This document shows positions 21,738-36,029 of a stretch of 64,000 nucleotides of DNA, piece after piece (position 1 is the first letter of the stretch; every line of letters starts with the position of its first letter). The DNA lies in assembly GCF_037038585.1 (NCBI RefSeq), contig NC_092525.1:27678367-27742366 (forward strand), read 5' to 3'. The position numbers and the translations under genes were made by a program. Source of the DNA: Patagioenas fasciata. Taxonomy: Eukaryota > Chordata > Aves > Columbiformes > Columbidae. The notes beneath the pieces were generated by a model. That model was not told where the DNA came from. It was given only the letters and a program-made list of their open reading frames with translations, and did not search any database.

Positions 21738-24584
21738 AAGACTTAAGCACAAAGAAAAAGGATAAGAAATAAAAGTTTCTGAAACCAGAAGTTAAATGCC
21801 AAGGGTATGTATCTGACATCCATCTGTAGCTGGGGCTAAAGCCATAACTGCTTTCAACAGGTGCAGGGGCAGATTTGGCTCTTTTGAAGACACCTACAAT
21901 GTGTTCTTTGGGCCTTCTACCCTCTTTGGCTCTTTGATTTCAGCAGCTTTGTTTGCTGAAGCTGTGACTCTAAGTATTGGCCATGTGTATCCTTCTGACT
22001 GTCTGGTTTTCAGTGCCTCTCTGTTTTTTCCTGAACAGAAAAATGGCAGGTAAAATTATGCAAAGAGCATACAATTGGGCATTGAAGCAGTAGAGCACAA
22101 AGAGCATAGCCAACATATGTTAGAACATAGACTAAAATACTTGTTCTCATTTTTCATATTCTTCACCTGATGCGTGAAATCACAAGCTGTATCCAAAAAC
22201 ATTGTATGCTTGACTGATATATATTGCAACATTTAAAAAAATCTGTTATTTATAGCGAGTCATAAATATATTATTTTACATTTGTAAATATTTGGTGCCA
22301 TGGATCTAACCAATATTTTTACAGGAAATAAGAATATGCTACTTTGATTGGAATCTGAAGCAAGCCTGCTGGAACAACCCACAACGGGCACCACCAACAG
22401 GCAAAATGGGGCAGGGGAGCTAGTGGGAAGATGCTAAATACTCCTATGAGAGTTGAGGCAGTACAGCTTATAACTGCAGATGCTGAAGCTTGTAGGTAAC
22501 TCTACTTAGGTGAGTTATTTCATTTTAGTTCCTAAGGGTTCTTTTGTCTTTGTAATTGCATTCTCTTGTAAAAAAAAATATGGAGGATGTCTTACCAAAC
22601 AGAAAACACAGTCTTTTACAATAGGGAATTGTGTCATAGCAGAAATTGCTGCCGGAATGCCTATTTACTTCTGAGAAACTTGGTCCAGCTGCCCTGAAAT
22701 AGCTGCTTACTCTTTTCAGATTCTTATAAAAAATTCTATTATAATGGGGATCTGAACTAGTTTTTGGTTGAGGTTTTTTTGTTTGTTTTTAAAGGCCACG
22801 TTTTGTTCAGCCCAGCAATCTGAGAGTTGGAAAGATGAGCATTTCTCAACATGAACAGCTTGAAATGTATTTTAAGAAAAAGCCATTAGAAACATTGTTT
22901 TCTAATACATTTCACAGTTTATTGGTGCTGAGTAGTGTAAAAATTTTGAAGAAATACATCTAGTGTCATTTTGTCACTGGACCATCATAGAAAGTGTGAT
23001 TAGTCTCATAATGAATAACAAACAATGTGCAGCTGGAACTGCAGGGAGGAAGCATGTGCATGACTGCAATAGCAATCTCATGGACTAATTGTGGGTGTTC
23101 TGGCTCTCCCCTCCCCCAAATGCGGAAATGAGCAACTAGTGGCACAAACAATTGCTGTTCTATCATCTTTCAAATACAGGCTGCTAAAAGAGTATGTGAA
23201 GTGAATTGAGATATGTGTAGAAAGTGACATTAATATGGAAAGTCTGTTCCCTTGGTGTGGTGCTTTCTAGGATAACTTGTGTGTGGTTGTCTCACTGCAG
23301 CCAAGGTCTTATCATTATCACCATCAGATTCATCCACTTGCTTACTTCTACATCCTTTTGTTCACAACAAATAAAACCCAAAAGGTCCATTTCAGCTGTA
23401 TGCATGTCCTCCAGTCGACCTAATAACTTCGTCTGTTTTCTCCTGCGGGTAGGCTTCTTGACTCTCATCTGCCATGTAGATCTCTAAAACGTTGTGGGAA
23501 TTGCTTAAGCAACATTGATGCATCAGATAAGAGAGAGGCGTTTACTGTGGAACAGATAAAGAACTTTTCTTGCCTTTTAACAATTGGGAATCAATTAGTT
23601 AATAGATGGTTAGTGGTTCATGTACCTTGATGGATCCTGGCAGCATCCTGAGAAGGTGGGAATCCTTGGGTGGTATTATTGCATGGTGACCTAATATACA
23701 TGACATCATCCTCTACCACAGTGGTTGTTAGCAGGAGGATAGAATTAATCCAGCAGCCTGAAGATTTCTGGAGAAAGTATTCTACTATTTTTTTCCTGGC
23801 AGATACTGAAAAGCATAAAGGTACAAGTAGGATGAAGTTCTTGTTAATGCCATCTTTGCTCCACCCTTTATGGTTTATTTACCATAGCTCAGTGATCCCT
23901 CCATATCTGCACTTCTCAATCCCATTACCAATTACTGGAACCAGCCACTCTCCATATGTATTTTAGAAGTTAGTCTCTGATTATTAAATCATGACTGCAT
24001 GTTAACACCCATTATTTTTATAAACCCACTGCAGACTCCCATGCATTATAAATAAATTGTATTAACTCCAGTTCATATGAAATATTTATAAATATTATGG
24101 AAAGGGCTCACTTTCTGTGCATAGTTATTAGACATTTTGGATTATAGAAGATTGCAAATGGTCAATTATGTAAAATTATGAGAATACAGGCTTAAAGCTA
24201 GGTTCATAATCCTATGACAAGAGACACACAAAACGAAGATTCCAACTGGGTTCAAAAAGAGTGACATGCTTTATGTTTCTTAATTATCTTTATTTCCCAG
24301 TAGTATTGCTATTGCCAGAGCTCAATTTACTATGTGCCAATGAAAGAGTAATAAGTTGCAGAGACACTCCTATATCAGATGAGAGAGTTTCACTCTCCTC
24401 TGTTGTCAGAACACAAACCCGTAGAGGGCAGATGATTTTAACTATACTGTGTTTGCCTCCAAGGAATTTTGGAGTTTGGGCAAAATTCAGTTGTGAGGTA
24501 AATGGTTCTTAGCAAAAACCCTGCTGGACATGGGTCGTGAGTCTGTTGATGTCACTGAATGTGCAGCAGCTAACAGGAATTACA

Positions 24585-24608
24585 TTTTTTTTTTTTTTTT
24601 TTTTTTTT
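24585..24608. repeat. Uninterrupted T24 run
   Basis: 24 consecutive T. On the minus strand a 108-codon frame runs into it and ends in poly-lysine. No AATAAA-like signal is visible just before the A run on that strand, and no flanking target-site duplication was seen. Confidence 0.9.
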
Positions 24609-25718
24609 CCAGATCTAGGTCATAACTCCTAACTGAGTCTTTCAAAATATCCCCCAGTGCAGTAATAAAAACTAGAAGCCAGAGCAGGAGTACTGAGGCT
24701 GATGGTTCGCAGTGCTCTAGTTTATAGAGTAGAGAAGGACATGGCTGAGTGGCAGGAAGAATTTCTCTTAAATATTCATCCAGGTTGCACTGAATCCAGT
24801 GGAAAGCATATTTGCTTCCCTGGGAGAACCTGGGGAGACCAGTGACAAATACCTCCAAAACTCTCTGCCTGGTCTGTCCGAGCTGACCTGTTGTACAGCT
24901 GCCCATTAGGTTGCCTACCAGGGATTAGAAGCTTTAGAAACTTCTCAATTTTACCTTTTTGTTTTGGTAAGGAAGCTCTTCTAAGAGGATTTGGTACAGT
25001 CTTTTACATAAACATGATAAATGTGTTTACCCAACCTCCTCTCATCCACAGCCACCTTCTAACTAAAACTAGGTTATGTCCATAGTTAGAAAACTTTATT
25101 AATAAACAAGTTAAATGTTTGTACAGCACCTTGAAGCGGTCAAGTGTTGTCTAAATCCCGAGTACTAGCAAGTCTCTCAACTGTGATGCAGCATGTTTAT
25201 ACAAATACGTCTGATGACCTCAGAACATTTTGACAAAGTGGAGCATATTTCCTGTTGAGAATAGATTTTGCTGGTTGGAAACCATGCCGTATCAAATGCA
25301 GACTGCTGCCACAGCATCCAGTTCAGGAAAATAACAACATAAAGAAAGATAATTTGCAGTGTTAAAACTGCATTTTCTAAATATTTGGTAGCAGGAGTAA
25401 AAGATTCCAAAGAATCCCCACTTCCTTGTTTAATGTGAATCATGTTGCTTTGATGATTCTAGGAGCACCTGTGAGTTCTATTATAGTGATATTGCATTTG
25501 ACTGTAGTTAATGGTCTGACTATTTTTATTATGTATTTTTGTGAGTTTATCATTTGGACATTTTAAAATGGAAACATAATGAAAATCATAATAGAATTAG
25601 GAAGCTTTTCTCCAGAAGAATAATTTTTTCCTTAGCTTGCTCCCACTGATACCATTTTTCTCATCCTAGTTCAGCAGAGTAGCGTGCTGCCTTTGGGAAC
25701 AGCAGGACTCGCTGTGAC

Positions 25719-25740
25719 CTCCAGGACTGCAGTCCTGGAG
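25719..25740. repeat. Perfect 22-bp palindrome
   Basis: The half-site CTCCAGGACTG is followed directly by its exact reverse complement, with no spacer. Such a sequence is rare by chance in 64 kb. It could be a dimer-binding site or a hairpin remnant. No transposon termini or gene surround it. Confidence 0.9.
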
Positions 25741-26562
25741 AAGGTTTGCTCTAAACTGGTCTTGCTGTCACCATAGTTGCAGGAGAGATGTAATAAGATG
25801 CATTATAAGACTAAGAGAAAATGTGGTGTAAGTCAAGAGTCCTCTTCTATTTTCACACTTAAGACAATGACTTCTTCCTGTATATACTGGGCTGTACTTT
25901 ATTACTATAAGCTTTCTTTGACTTAAAATATCTTTGGTATTCTGATTCTTGAGTGTCAAAGCTGTCAGGCAGTACCTCAGCAGGCAGAATCTATTTTTTT
26001 CCAGGGAAATATTCCACGTCATTACAATGCTTTTCAACCCCAACTAAAGATAGTTTATGAACTACAATGTCATTGCTAATGCCAGTAAAGAGGTCACATT
26101 TTGCCATGACGGGGAAGAAAAATTGTGCTTAAGGACACCAGAGAATGCATGTAAATTTTGGGTAAAGAGCTGTTAGACTTCTAACAGCCATGTCAGAATT
26201 CATGTGCTTGTAATTGAAAACTGATACTGGATAATTACGCCATGCCAACAGATAAGCCTCAAAGATATGCTGCCAAGGATACAGCATGCTATTCATGGCA
26301 TTAAAAAAGCATTAAGCTAGAAAACTCTGAATTGCTCACCATTAGGCTGGCTCTGCTGCCACCGAAGTCAAAAGTAGAACTGTCAGCCTCCATAGGAACC
26401 CTGCTGCACTACTGACACACGTGTCAGATAATTTCATCATTAATTGCATGACCAAATATCTTAATTGTAAATCTGACTCAGTCTTACTTATCAGTAACAT
26501 ATTAAAAGTACAGAGGGGCAAAGAGCAACTGTTCTTGCTATGAATATCAAGCCTTCAGCATT

Positions 26563-26579
26563 ATTTTTTTTTTTTTTTT
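26563..26579. repeat. T-run
   Basis: About 17 consecutive T in AT-rich DNA. Confidence 0.85.
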
Positions 26580-29357
26580 ACCAGAGGAAATTAAAGTTTA
26601 GAGGAGGCAGAGAAAACCCCATTCAGAATAGCAATCTGATAAGAAGTAGCTGTTTGCGCTTTGATTAGCAAGTCGACTAAGTAATATTTAAGAGAATAAT
26701 TCCATGAACTATTGCACCAGTCTGCTTATGTTTTGCTTTCCCTCCACTCCCTGGGAGCCACTGGGCTCTAGCACAGGAGATAACTCATGGCAGGTCAAGC
26801 TGCCAAAGGCTTCCCATGTCCCCAGCTTGGGTCCCCAGCACCATCCGGGTGGCACAGCGGCTTTCGCTAGCAAAAACCAGCCAGCCTAAAATTGTCTTTT
26901 TTCAGCTTCACCATCTTTTGTCATACTACTCTCTGAGACCATGATTAATCCCCATCTTTTATGTCAACTGTTACCCTGAAAAGCATTTCTAAATGGTGTT
27001 CAGGTCCCTGGGAGCTCCCCCCTTCCAAGCTTCTGCCAGTTGCCTCCTGCAGTTGGACTTTGTAAGCCAAAGGCAATTTTTTTCTGCTGTTCTTGCTTGT
27101 AGTTCTATTTTCCCTGATATTTTCTATCCTATGGAAATCAGATGGCAGGCAGAACTACAGATGGAATTGAACTGAGTAATACTCAAATTTATTATTGCAG
27201 ACTTCTACCTAAGTTTTGCGTATCTGAAAGATGGTGATGATTTTAATGTGGGTAATTTATAATTGGTACAACCTTTACTTGTCTCACCGTTTCCCCTCTC
27301 TTACCAACCTGAGACCAAGCCCATAGAATAGAAACATCTTCCACTTCTCTGCCTAATGGTGTATTGAGACCTGCCTGTCATCCCACACCTGCAGCATGGC
27401 TCTACATCCTCAGACTTTGCTTAGCTATCTCATGGGTTTTGTATTAAATACATGAGATGGTGTCACAGACAAGTTAAGCTGTCTTTAGCATGTGCTTTTT
27501 GCTCCCGTAACACAGCAGCCACAGGAATAAGCTGCTCTGCTTTAGCCTACTCGTGCTAATCTGAACACCTCATACTCTGCCACAGGGCTTCTGATTAGCC
27601 AAATACGTATTCATCCCATACCTGCCTAAATCTCTGATGTTCTGTTTACTTTAAACCTTCTTTTGCAGATGAATCTTTTGATGTGTCTTTTGGGTGTAGA
27701 AGCTTCTCTTTCTTTTCTGTGGGTGCCTTTCAGTTGAGGTAGCCCAGCAGTGCAGGCTGCCTGGTCCTGTGTGACCTCAAAGGACTTCTTGTCCACAGGA
27801 ACTTCAAATCACTCTTTAAGCTGATTAGCAAAGAGCATTTACTACAGATATGAAAATCCTGAACACTTAAGAGATCTTCACACTGCATAACGTATTATGC
27901 AGCATCTACGCTGTTGTTTTTTTTTCTGAGATACTCAAATAAGTTTTATAATTTAAGCTCTCACCATGAAGAATTTCCACTTCTAGTGTTGGTCAAATGT
28001 TTTCTAGTGATTCCTGAAGCTTCCTGGCTGTCACTTGGGGTAGCAATCTAAACTGTGTTTTTGATGTATGCAATTTCCTTCTTGAGAATTATTAGGAATC
28101 CTAATGCAGAGTTGGGAGATGGCTGTACTTTGTTCCCAGGCACCGAGCTTCTTCACCCGTCAGGTTGTCCAGTTGGGCAAAGTTGCAGTATCTAAAGTAC
28201 CTGTTTTGTTTCATATGGAACAATGATCACAACGTGGGTCCTCTCCTTGTTTGTTCAGTAAATATTAAAACCTTTTCTCGTTCTTTACTGGGTGAAATCC
28301 TGTACTAATTTACATGAATGTAATTGTGCTAATGTCTATTGGATTATATGGTTAAAACTGAGCAGAATTTAATTTATTACATTTTTTTAAGTTACATGCA
28401 ATTTCTAACTAAAAAGTAGTAGTTCCTACGATACTCTTTGCATTCTTTGTAGCATGTGTGCATTTAAAAAAAAGTACAGTATATATTGAGATCATAGTAA
28501 CTGGCATGAGGGTTTCCAGAGCAATTACTTTAACTGAAATCTACAGTAAATAGAAAAATAAAGCTCAAGGTAAAAATCGGTAGCTTTATAGCTCCCCATA
28601 GCACAACAGGGAGTGCTACGGGAAAGCAGTCAATTTCTATACAGGCTTTATTTTTCAGCACTGGTTTTCTGGTGGATATAGCGATCTGGAACTGAAAATG
28701 CACAAAACCAGTTGCTTCACATAAGCAAAATGCTTTGTCCAGCACTCCTGTCCAAGTGCCTATCAAGAAATGGCCAGTGGGACATGGAAGAAAACCCAAG
28801 CTACATCTCTCTTAGCCTGGCTGGAATGAGGCCCCCATGGCATGTTTGTGTTCCACTGGTCACTATGAGACCCCTGCCTGTCCCAGCCGAGGTGGCGTGT
28901 CCACAGTGTGAGGTGGGATGGGGAGGGGCTCAGGGGGTACAGCTTGGCCTCTGCCAGAGGTGAACACTGCTTCTACTCTTACCCCTTGGAACCATCCCAT
29001 CTAATTAACCTTTAAAACCTTCCTTCACCTGGTTCCAGTTCTAGCTCTCTAACTTTATTCTTCTGTTACTATGAACAACACATATAGATAAAATATTCCT
29101 CTGCAAAGTATATGAAGAGAATTGTACTTCCCAGTACTTATTAACATGCTATCTGGATGTGACTTCATTAGGAGTTATAATAATAAATTTGCATTAAAAT
29201 ACATGAATTAGCTGTTGAAATATTCTTAACTAACAAAATTAACAATATCCATTTCACCAACAAGTGGAAGAAAGTAATCAAGCATAGGTGGGTGAAGTTG
29301 TTTGATTTTTGACAAGAAATATGAATTGCACTTTCTTAAACCAGAGTGTTTCCCAGT

Positions 29358-29368
29358 CCCCCCCCCCC
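29358..29368. repeat. C11 run
   Basis: Eleven consecutive C, unusual in this AT-rich neighbourhood. Likely prone to length variation or sequencing error. Confidence 0.85.
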
Positions 29369-29747
29369 ACTCTGAAATTCGGAGTGTAGGGCCAGAAGGA
29401 GCTTGAGATCAGCCAGTTAAACCTCTTTCTGTTACACCTTTCAGTTTCTCCCCATTTGCTATCAGGCTCAATAACTTGCTGAATTAATAATTAAAAATAT
29501 GTTCTTAATTTTTAGTTTGAATTAATCTGCCTTTGCTTTTCAGCCCTTGCTTCTTGTTACACTTTTTTCTGCTAGACTAAAGATCCCTTTAGTGCCTGGT
29601 ATTTTCTCCCCATGAGGTGCTTATCTGTTGTAATCAACTCACCACTCAATCTTCTTCTTGGTAAGATCAACAGATTGAGCTGTTCAGGTCTCTCACTGAA
29701 AGGTATTTCCTCCAGCCTAAAATAATGTATGTGAGCCTCTTTTGCGC

Positions 29748-29779
29748 ATATATATTTTTTTTCTTTTTTTTTTTTTTTA
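29748..29779. repeat. AT plus T-rich tract
   Basis: TATATA leading into long T runs. A second T run lies at about 29848-29860. Confidence 0.85.
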
Positions 29780-32700
29780 ATATCCTCTACCTTACACAGT
29801 TTCTCATATATAACGGAGCAATCTACCACAAAAATAGCCTCCTTTTGTTTTTTTTTTTCTCCACTGCTGAGAAACAATCATCATACAGTGACCCTATGCA
29901 AGCCTCAAAATAACAAGAACTGGATTTCTTTTGACAGCATTCATTTATTAAGCAGTGAGGCAAGATGAACATATCTGAATCTTTGTCCTTTGCTTTTGTG
30001 TGAACAAGATTGCAGTAAAATCCTGAGATTCTTTGGAGGGGCAGGGTGAACAGTGGACCATGTCCCCAGCAGAGTCCATCTCACTGTGTCACAGCTGCTC
30101 ATGTATTGGACTTGAACCTGAAAGCTTTGTGGAAGGGACAGGTATTGTGCCCAGCACTGGGACAACACTGGGGATCACACTGTGGCCAGCCCTGCTGCGC
30201 CCAACCTGGGAGCATGCTAATACTATAGAAATTTGGTGTTTTTAAACATATCCAATACCAACCAGTAGCAAACATATTGTGGATGTGGAGCGCTCTGGAG
30301 TGCAAGGCAAGTCGGAGAACTGAGTACAGCTGGGACTGCAGCCGTCGGGTTTGTCCCTGCTGTGCAGGGCAGGGCTGAGAGCAGAAAGAAACTGCTTCCA
30401 CCCTTGCAGACCCCTTGTTTACTAATATTGTGATACTCACTGTTATGGTTGTCAGAAACATGGTTCAAGAACCGAATGGTATCAGCCACCCTAAATTTAA
30501 AACAATTGCAATTTGCCCAGATTTGGTAATTACCTCACTTTAAAATAACGAGTAAGTTGTACATGATGAAAAAAAACAGTTTTAAGGATAATAAAAAGAG
30601 CTGAAGAATAAAAGATGTACTAATTAAGTTTCTCTCCAATCTATATACCTAGTGGAATCAAACTGCCTTTTAGAAGTCAAAGCAAATTACAGGTGAGTTC
30701 CTCCTGATGCTGTCACACAGAACCTGGCTTTTCTGTTGGCTGCACCCACAAATCTCCATGTGAGTGCAGGGAAGCTGCCTGCAAAGACTTCACTGCATGA
30801 CCAAAAATTCCTGCATTCTTATACGGGAATGCTATATATGGTGAAACACGTGACATTCATGCCTTGAGCTACTGAGGAATGGAGGAGATGATGTGCTGGG
30901 TTTTCAATAGTCATCTATGACCAAACAGTCATGGTTCCACAGTTTTTCCATGCTGTTTAAAAAAAGCTATTTAAGAAATTGCTAATATCACATTTATAAA
31001 CCTTGATCCTTTTGATGTGATGACAGGAGGTCAAGCTTGGAGGTGGTGTCACAAACAGGAAGATATGAATGTTCGCATATAGAAGTATTCATTAATGACT
31101 CATAAGCTAGTATGCCTGGCTACTAATTGGAGATTTTTGTGCAGAAGGATGGTGTTTATGGGCTCCATACAATCTAACTTATTTTCATTCTGCTGCTTGT
31201 GAGGCTTTTTGGCAGGAAGAACTCATTAATCAAAATCCTTCCTTTTGTAAATGATGGTATTGGGAGGGTAGGGAGAGATGAGGGCAGGTAGAACATGCAT
31301 CTGAAATGCCAGAAAGATGCTGCACTGATGTAGCTCATACCACCAAATAGTAAAAGGGATGTCAGAAACAAGCAAAGACTCTATTCTAGTGCTCCTTATG
31401 TCAGTGCATCGTCGATGAAACCCAGTTCTTCTGCGTGTGAAATCTGAAATTACACTTTTGTGATCCTTTTATATCTAATTTTTTTTAAAGCCATGCATCT
31501 GAAATCCTGTCTGCTTATCATCCAAGTATTTGAATTAACATTTTATGTTCTTGGCTAATTCGATTTTCTCATTGTCTCAGGGTTCTTGTTGGAGTTGGGA
31601 TTTATTGGGGAGCTGTGGGGTTTGGACAGGGAGCCTGATCCTGCTCCAGCGGGGTACGGGGTACCCCCTTTCTGCCCACCTGCAGTGGTTGCTCTCCAGC
31701 TTCCAGAGGCTGTGCAGGACAGCAGTGGACTGTATGGGATACATAGAAACAGAGAACTGCTACATATGTGCTTAAACACATGCAAGGGAAAGCTGCAAAC
31801 ACTTCCTTGGCTTGCGTCCCCTCAAGCTAAGGCCTCTACTCTTCTCACATTTTATTGTTTTTGAGCAAGAAACAAATATAATTTAAGCAGATTAAAGAGA
31901 CATCTCCACCCTTTTAAAGCACTGAATTATGCATTCTCTGAAACAGTTTACTTGGCACAGAAAACTTGGTATTTAAGCTCTTTTTGCTTACTCTACATCA
32001 TAGGTAACAGATAGGGATTTCACATGTTTCTACTGGCAGAACCACCTTTTAAGCCAGATTGATCTATTTTTAAAGACAATAAATACATCATTGATCCTGT
32101 CTGCTAGCTTACTTTACAGATTCATTAACACTTTCCTATGTTGTATTATTTACTGTCCTATATAGTTGTCCAAAGAGAGCTCCAGCCGTTGTACTGTAAA
32201 GCAGATATACAGACTAAAAGCAGTTGCTGTTAATGAGAAAGCTCACCTACCGCTCATATATCAAAGATGTTATTAAAAGCAGTAGGATGTGTGCAACTTT
32301 GGTGGAGGATGAATTTGTGTCTGTAATCAATATAGGAAAAATGGGCTGGATGGTTGGCCACAAACCTGACCAGATTGTCTTCCATGGCAGCACTTTGTGA
32401 AGAATGTTAGCGAATTTAACTCATATCTTTCTGATTAACCAGTTTTTCAAAGTGTAGCATAAGCTCTTTACTCTTTGGAATGGAATACTTACAAGGAGGG
32501 TAGAGATTTGGTTTTAATGGAGGTAATCTTCTAATAAATTACTTCTGACCAAGGGGAGACTTGGAGGGGCAAGGTAATCCCAGAGTAAAGTTGATTTAAC
32601 TTCTCCATTATCCTCAGGAAGGCTCTGGGATTTGAGTTTTGAAGGGCTGTATATGATGTTTTTAAAAGGTTTCGGCAGAGACTTAAACTCCTATAATGTT

Positions 32701-32814
32701 AAATATGTTTTCTGAAGCAATCTGATTCTCACACTAGGGGTGAGACATGAGCAACATTTTTGTGCATACCCTAGCGCAGATGACGTTTGCTTTTTGACAA
32801 GGTTACAAGATGCA

Positions 32815-32816
32815 AA

Positions 32817-32848
<32 letters not shown>

Positions 32849-32849
32849 C
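32815..32849. repeat. (AT)n microsatellite followed by T16
   Basis: About nine AT units at 32816-32833 run directly into about 16 T. Likely polymorphic. Confidence 0.9.
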
Positions 32850-35800
32850 TGTAAGTACAGTCTTATTACTTTCTCAATTAGCAACAAACAGGTGTTTTAC
32901 ATTTTCTTCCAGAATGCAGCAATGTAGGCGTAGGGAACTTGTGCTTTCAGTGTGGTTCCTAGTGGACACCACTGTCCATCAAAACTGCACTCAATGCAAC
33001 CCCTGCCTGGGTGCCTGAGGTCTGGCATGCAGTATGTTGGCAGGGGATGCTGGCAAGTCTCTTGGTGTAGCTGGCTGCCCTCACTGCCCTATGCATAAAG
33101 AGAATATGACTCTGCAAATCTTGAGACACGGCACCTTTTTATTTGGGTACAAGAAGGAAACCTGAGATTGTCATTTTTCAACAGGACATATTGATTTGCA
33201 TCACAAGGCTGGGAAGAAAACATGCATTTCATCTGCTTTGACAGTTGGCCTTCTGAATTACACTTATAAGCCGTATTAGCCTAGCGCCCTTTGGCAGAGA
33301 GGAGCAGGGGTTGGTAGCGTTGTTCTGGCTGATCAGGGACAATGCACGGCTCTGGATTTCTGCATTCTCTTCAGCACTTCAGTGGCATTTATAAATGTGA
33401 TGGCTACGAATTAGCTCAGCTATTTACAAGCTGGGTTGTGCATGGCTCACTGACAGGGATGGTGCAATAGATTTCTTTTCTTAACTTCACTTTGTGTTTG
33501 ATATCCACCAGGAAAGCTGCAGCAGCCAAATATAATAGTGGTCACAAGCCTCACTAAGACTCTGTTGATCTATTTGCCTTGCTAATTTCGGTAGACAGTT
33601 ATGTTTGCATCTGCGGTCAGTCTCGGCAGGAGGATCTTCCTTTTACAACCCTATGCAGTCATGTTATGGGATAACGAAGATGAAGGAGGCTGCACAGCTG
33701 AATTCCTGCCCTTGCAGAGGGCTGCACCTCACCTTTGTTAGTTGTTGTTCGGATGCTAATGGTGCTTCCATCTTTCACATGGCCTGTTTGATTGGTGTTC
33801 CCTGCTGGATGAGGCTCTGTAAGGAACAGTAATGCATGGTGAGAAGTTCACATAGCCCTGGCACCACTACTTTGTCTTCCTTAGTAGGAATAGGGGAAAA
33901 ATAAACCACAACCACTTAGCTATTTTTTTTCCAGAAATTTGTCTATATAATCTACTTAGCTTGAAAGTTTAAGTTTTTGCTGATTTTTTTCTGTTGTAAT
34001 AGAAGTGAGCTTTTCCTTAGATGATACTGGTACGTCTATATAGGAGGGTGTGCAGAACGCGCCTGGTTAAGTGGGAAAAGTGGAGAGGGGAGCTCAGCTG
34101 TAAAGGCGGGGGGCAGTGAGCAGCCACAGCCTCAAATACGCCCAGGATGTGGGAGAGAGGAGGCTTCTCCAGCCCTGCTTTGCCTTGCAGCAGGCTGTGT
34201 GCTGGCAAGGTTGAGCCTGGGCATTCATCCGGACTGGGCCACGCTATGAGGGGCTGGCAGGCACTTGCCCACGTCCCCTTTCCTTGGCAAGAGTTCCTGC
34301 AGGCCACTAAGGGGTTAAGCAGAGGAGGCACATTCCTTCCTCCAGACGCTAGAAAGTCTGGCTGGTGCCTCCTATATCAGCCATTAAAATCTCCGTGTCC
34401 CTAGTGATGCTGGTGAGGTTCCCCCCTGCATCACAAATGTCTAATAGTCTTGCAGCAGGGAGATGCTTCCCCTGCTCAGTGTCGGGCCAAACCTGGGCTC
34501 CCCTTGTCAGACCTCGCCTCTGCAACACCTGTTGTAAATGCTTAAGCATACCCCTCCCTTATGTTACATATTGTGGGTTTGTGGCACCAAGTGGAGAACT
34601 GGTGTGGAAAACTACTTTCTGTCTTATAAGAGTTATATCTGTGATAAACGCATGTTTACACATGCACATCCCTTCAGACTGTTAGAAAGTGATCTCTTTT
34701 AATCTCTGCAATACCTCCCATACAGTTCTGCACAGTCACCACCAAAATCGGTTATTGTGGAAAATCCTTCCCATTCTGCCCCCTCACATTGCTAAAATCC
34801 AATTTTAGTCTGGGAAAAAATGATTTAAAGGATTCATGTGGGCAGGGTGAATTTTGTGACAGACTGGTCCAGAGCTCCATCCTGGAAGCAGTCCTGCCTG
34901 TCAGCTGAGCCACTGCAGGATTTGTAATTTTTATGTATTAGCTATCTGGCACCTTTCTCTGGCATCTTATGCCATGCAAAATTAGCCCAGCATATGGGTA
35001 CTGTAAATTGGAGGACATAGGTTTGAGTAATGAACAAACAGTGACTACGCTAATTGGCTTCATGGGCACGGAGTTCGGTATCTGCAGAGTAGAATCACCT
35101 CAGCTGGTTTACAATGAATAATAAAAATGAGAGTTCCTGATTTGGGGATTTTTTATTTGTTTTGGCAATGGCAAATATTTCCAACCTCCTACTTCTTGTG
35201 ATGAGAGTTTGTGCAGCCCAACTCTCTGCATGTTGTAATGAATGGCTCTTACAAACACGTGAGCCAACATCTTTTTCCTTTGAGTTTTTAATGTAGCTGA
35301 GGTTGATCATAAATAGCAACACATCCAAAGGTGTTCATCAAGTACTAACATCAAAACAGTAAGAAAAGCAGGAATCGCTGTGCTCATAAGAGCTGTAAAT
35401 ATAAGACTGAATATCAATTTTCAAAAAATAAAGCTTGCTATAAAAAGAAAACCCCAGAAAGATATATTTTACAATAAGATTTATTTTACAAATTTCTACT
35501 GACTACAGTGGTTTCTAAGCTTGCCAGGCTGATTTTTGTTATTTTTTTAGCTGCAAATATTTTCATGACCATTATTCTTCCTCTACCTGATCCTGGTTTT
35601 GCAACCCATGATCACTACTGGCTCCTGCGCCAGAGTGACCTGCTGCACCCACAAACACGGAGTCAGCAGCAGCACCAACTCCCTAACCCAGCCCGGCTCC
35701 TAAATCCCACTCAGCAAGAACACCTGATTGTTGCAGGGCTGAGCATGTTCTTTGTCCTTTCAAAAGTCCTGGGCCCTGCCAGGCGGGGACGGCAGATCCT

Positions 35801-35982
35801 GTGTGGGTTGGGAAGCTGGGATGTGTGTGGGAAGCTGTTTGCTGCCATTGAGGTCCCTGTTCTCAGTGAAGTTCTTGCCAAACACCAGTGTTGGGATTTA
35901 GTGCTTCTGCTCTTTGTTACTTTGACGCAGACTGATCTTGTGCAAAGTGAGTGCAAGGAATTTCAGTTATTCTCTCACTATT

Positions 35983-36029
35983 AAAAAAAAAAAGAGGGGG
36001 GGGAGGAGAGGGAAAAGGAGGGAAAAAGA
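35983..36029. repeat. Purine-only tract (A/G)
   Basis: An A run is followed by G8 and then mixed GGA/GAA repeats, nearly 47 bases without a pyrimidine on the plus strand. Homopurine tracts of this length can form triplex DNA. Confidence 0.85.

Noticed and set aside
24580-24906. Minus-strand frame ending in poly-lysine next to an A run, as a possible processed retrocopy
   Set aside because: No AATAAA-like signal before the A run, no flanking duplication seen, and no recognised parent gene.
26407-26422. Near-palindrome CTGACACACGTGTCAG with a CACGTG core
   Set aside because: It has arms of only seven bases and a two-base spacer, which is expected by chance in 64 kb. An isolated E-box is not informative.
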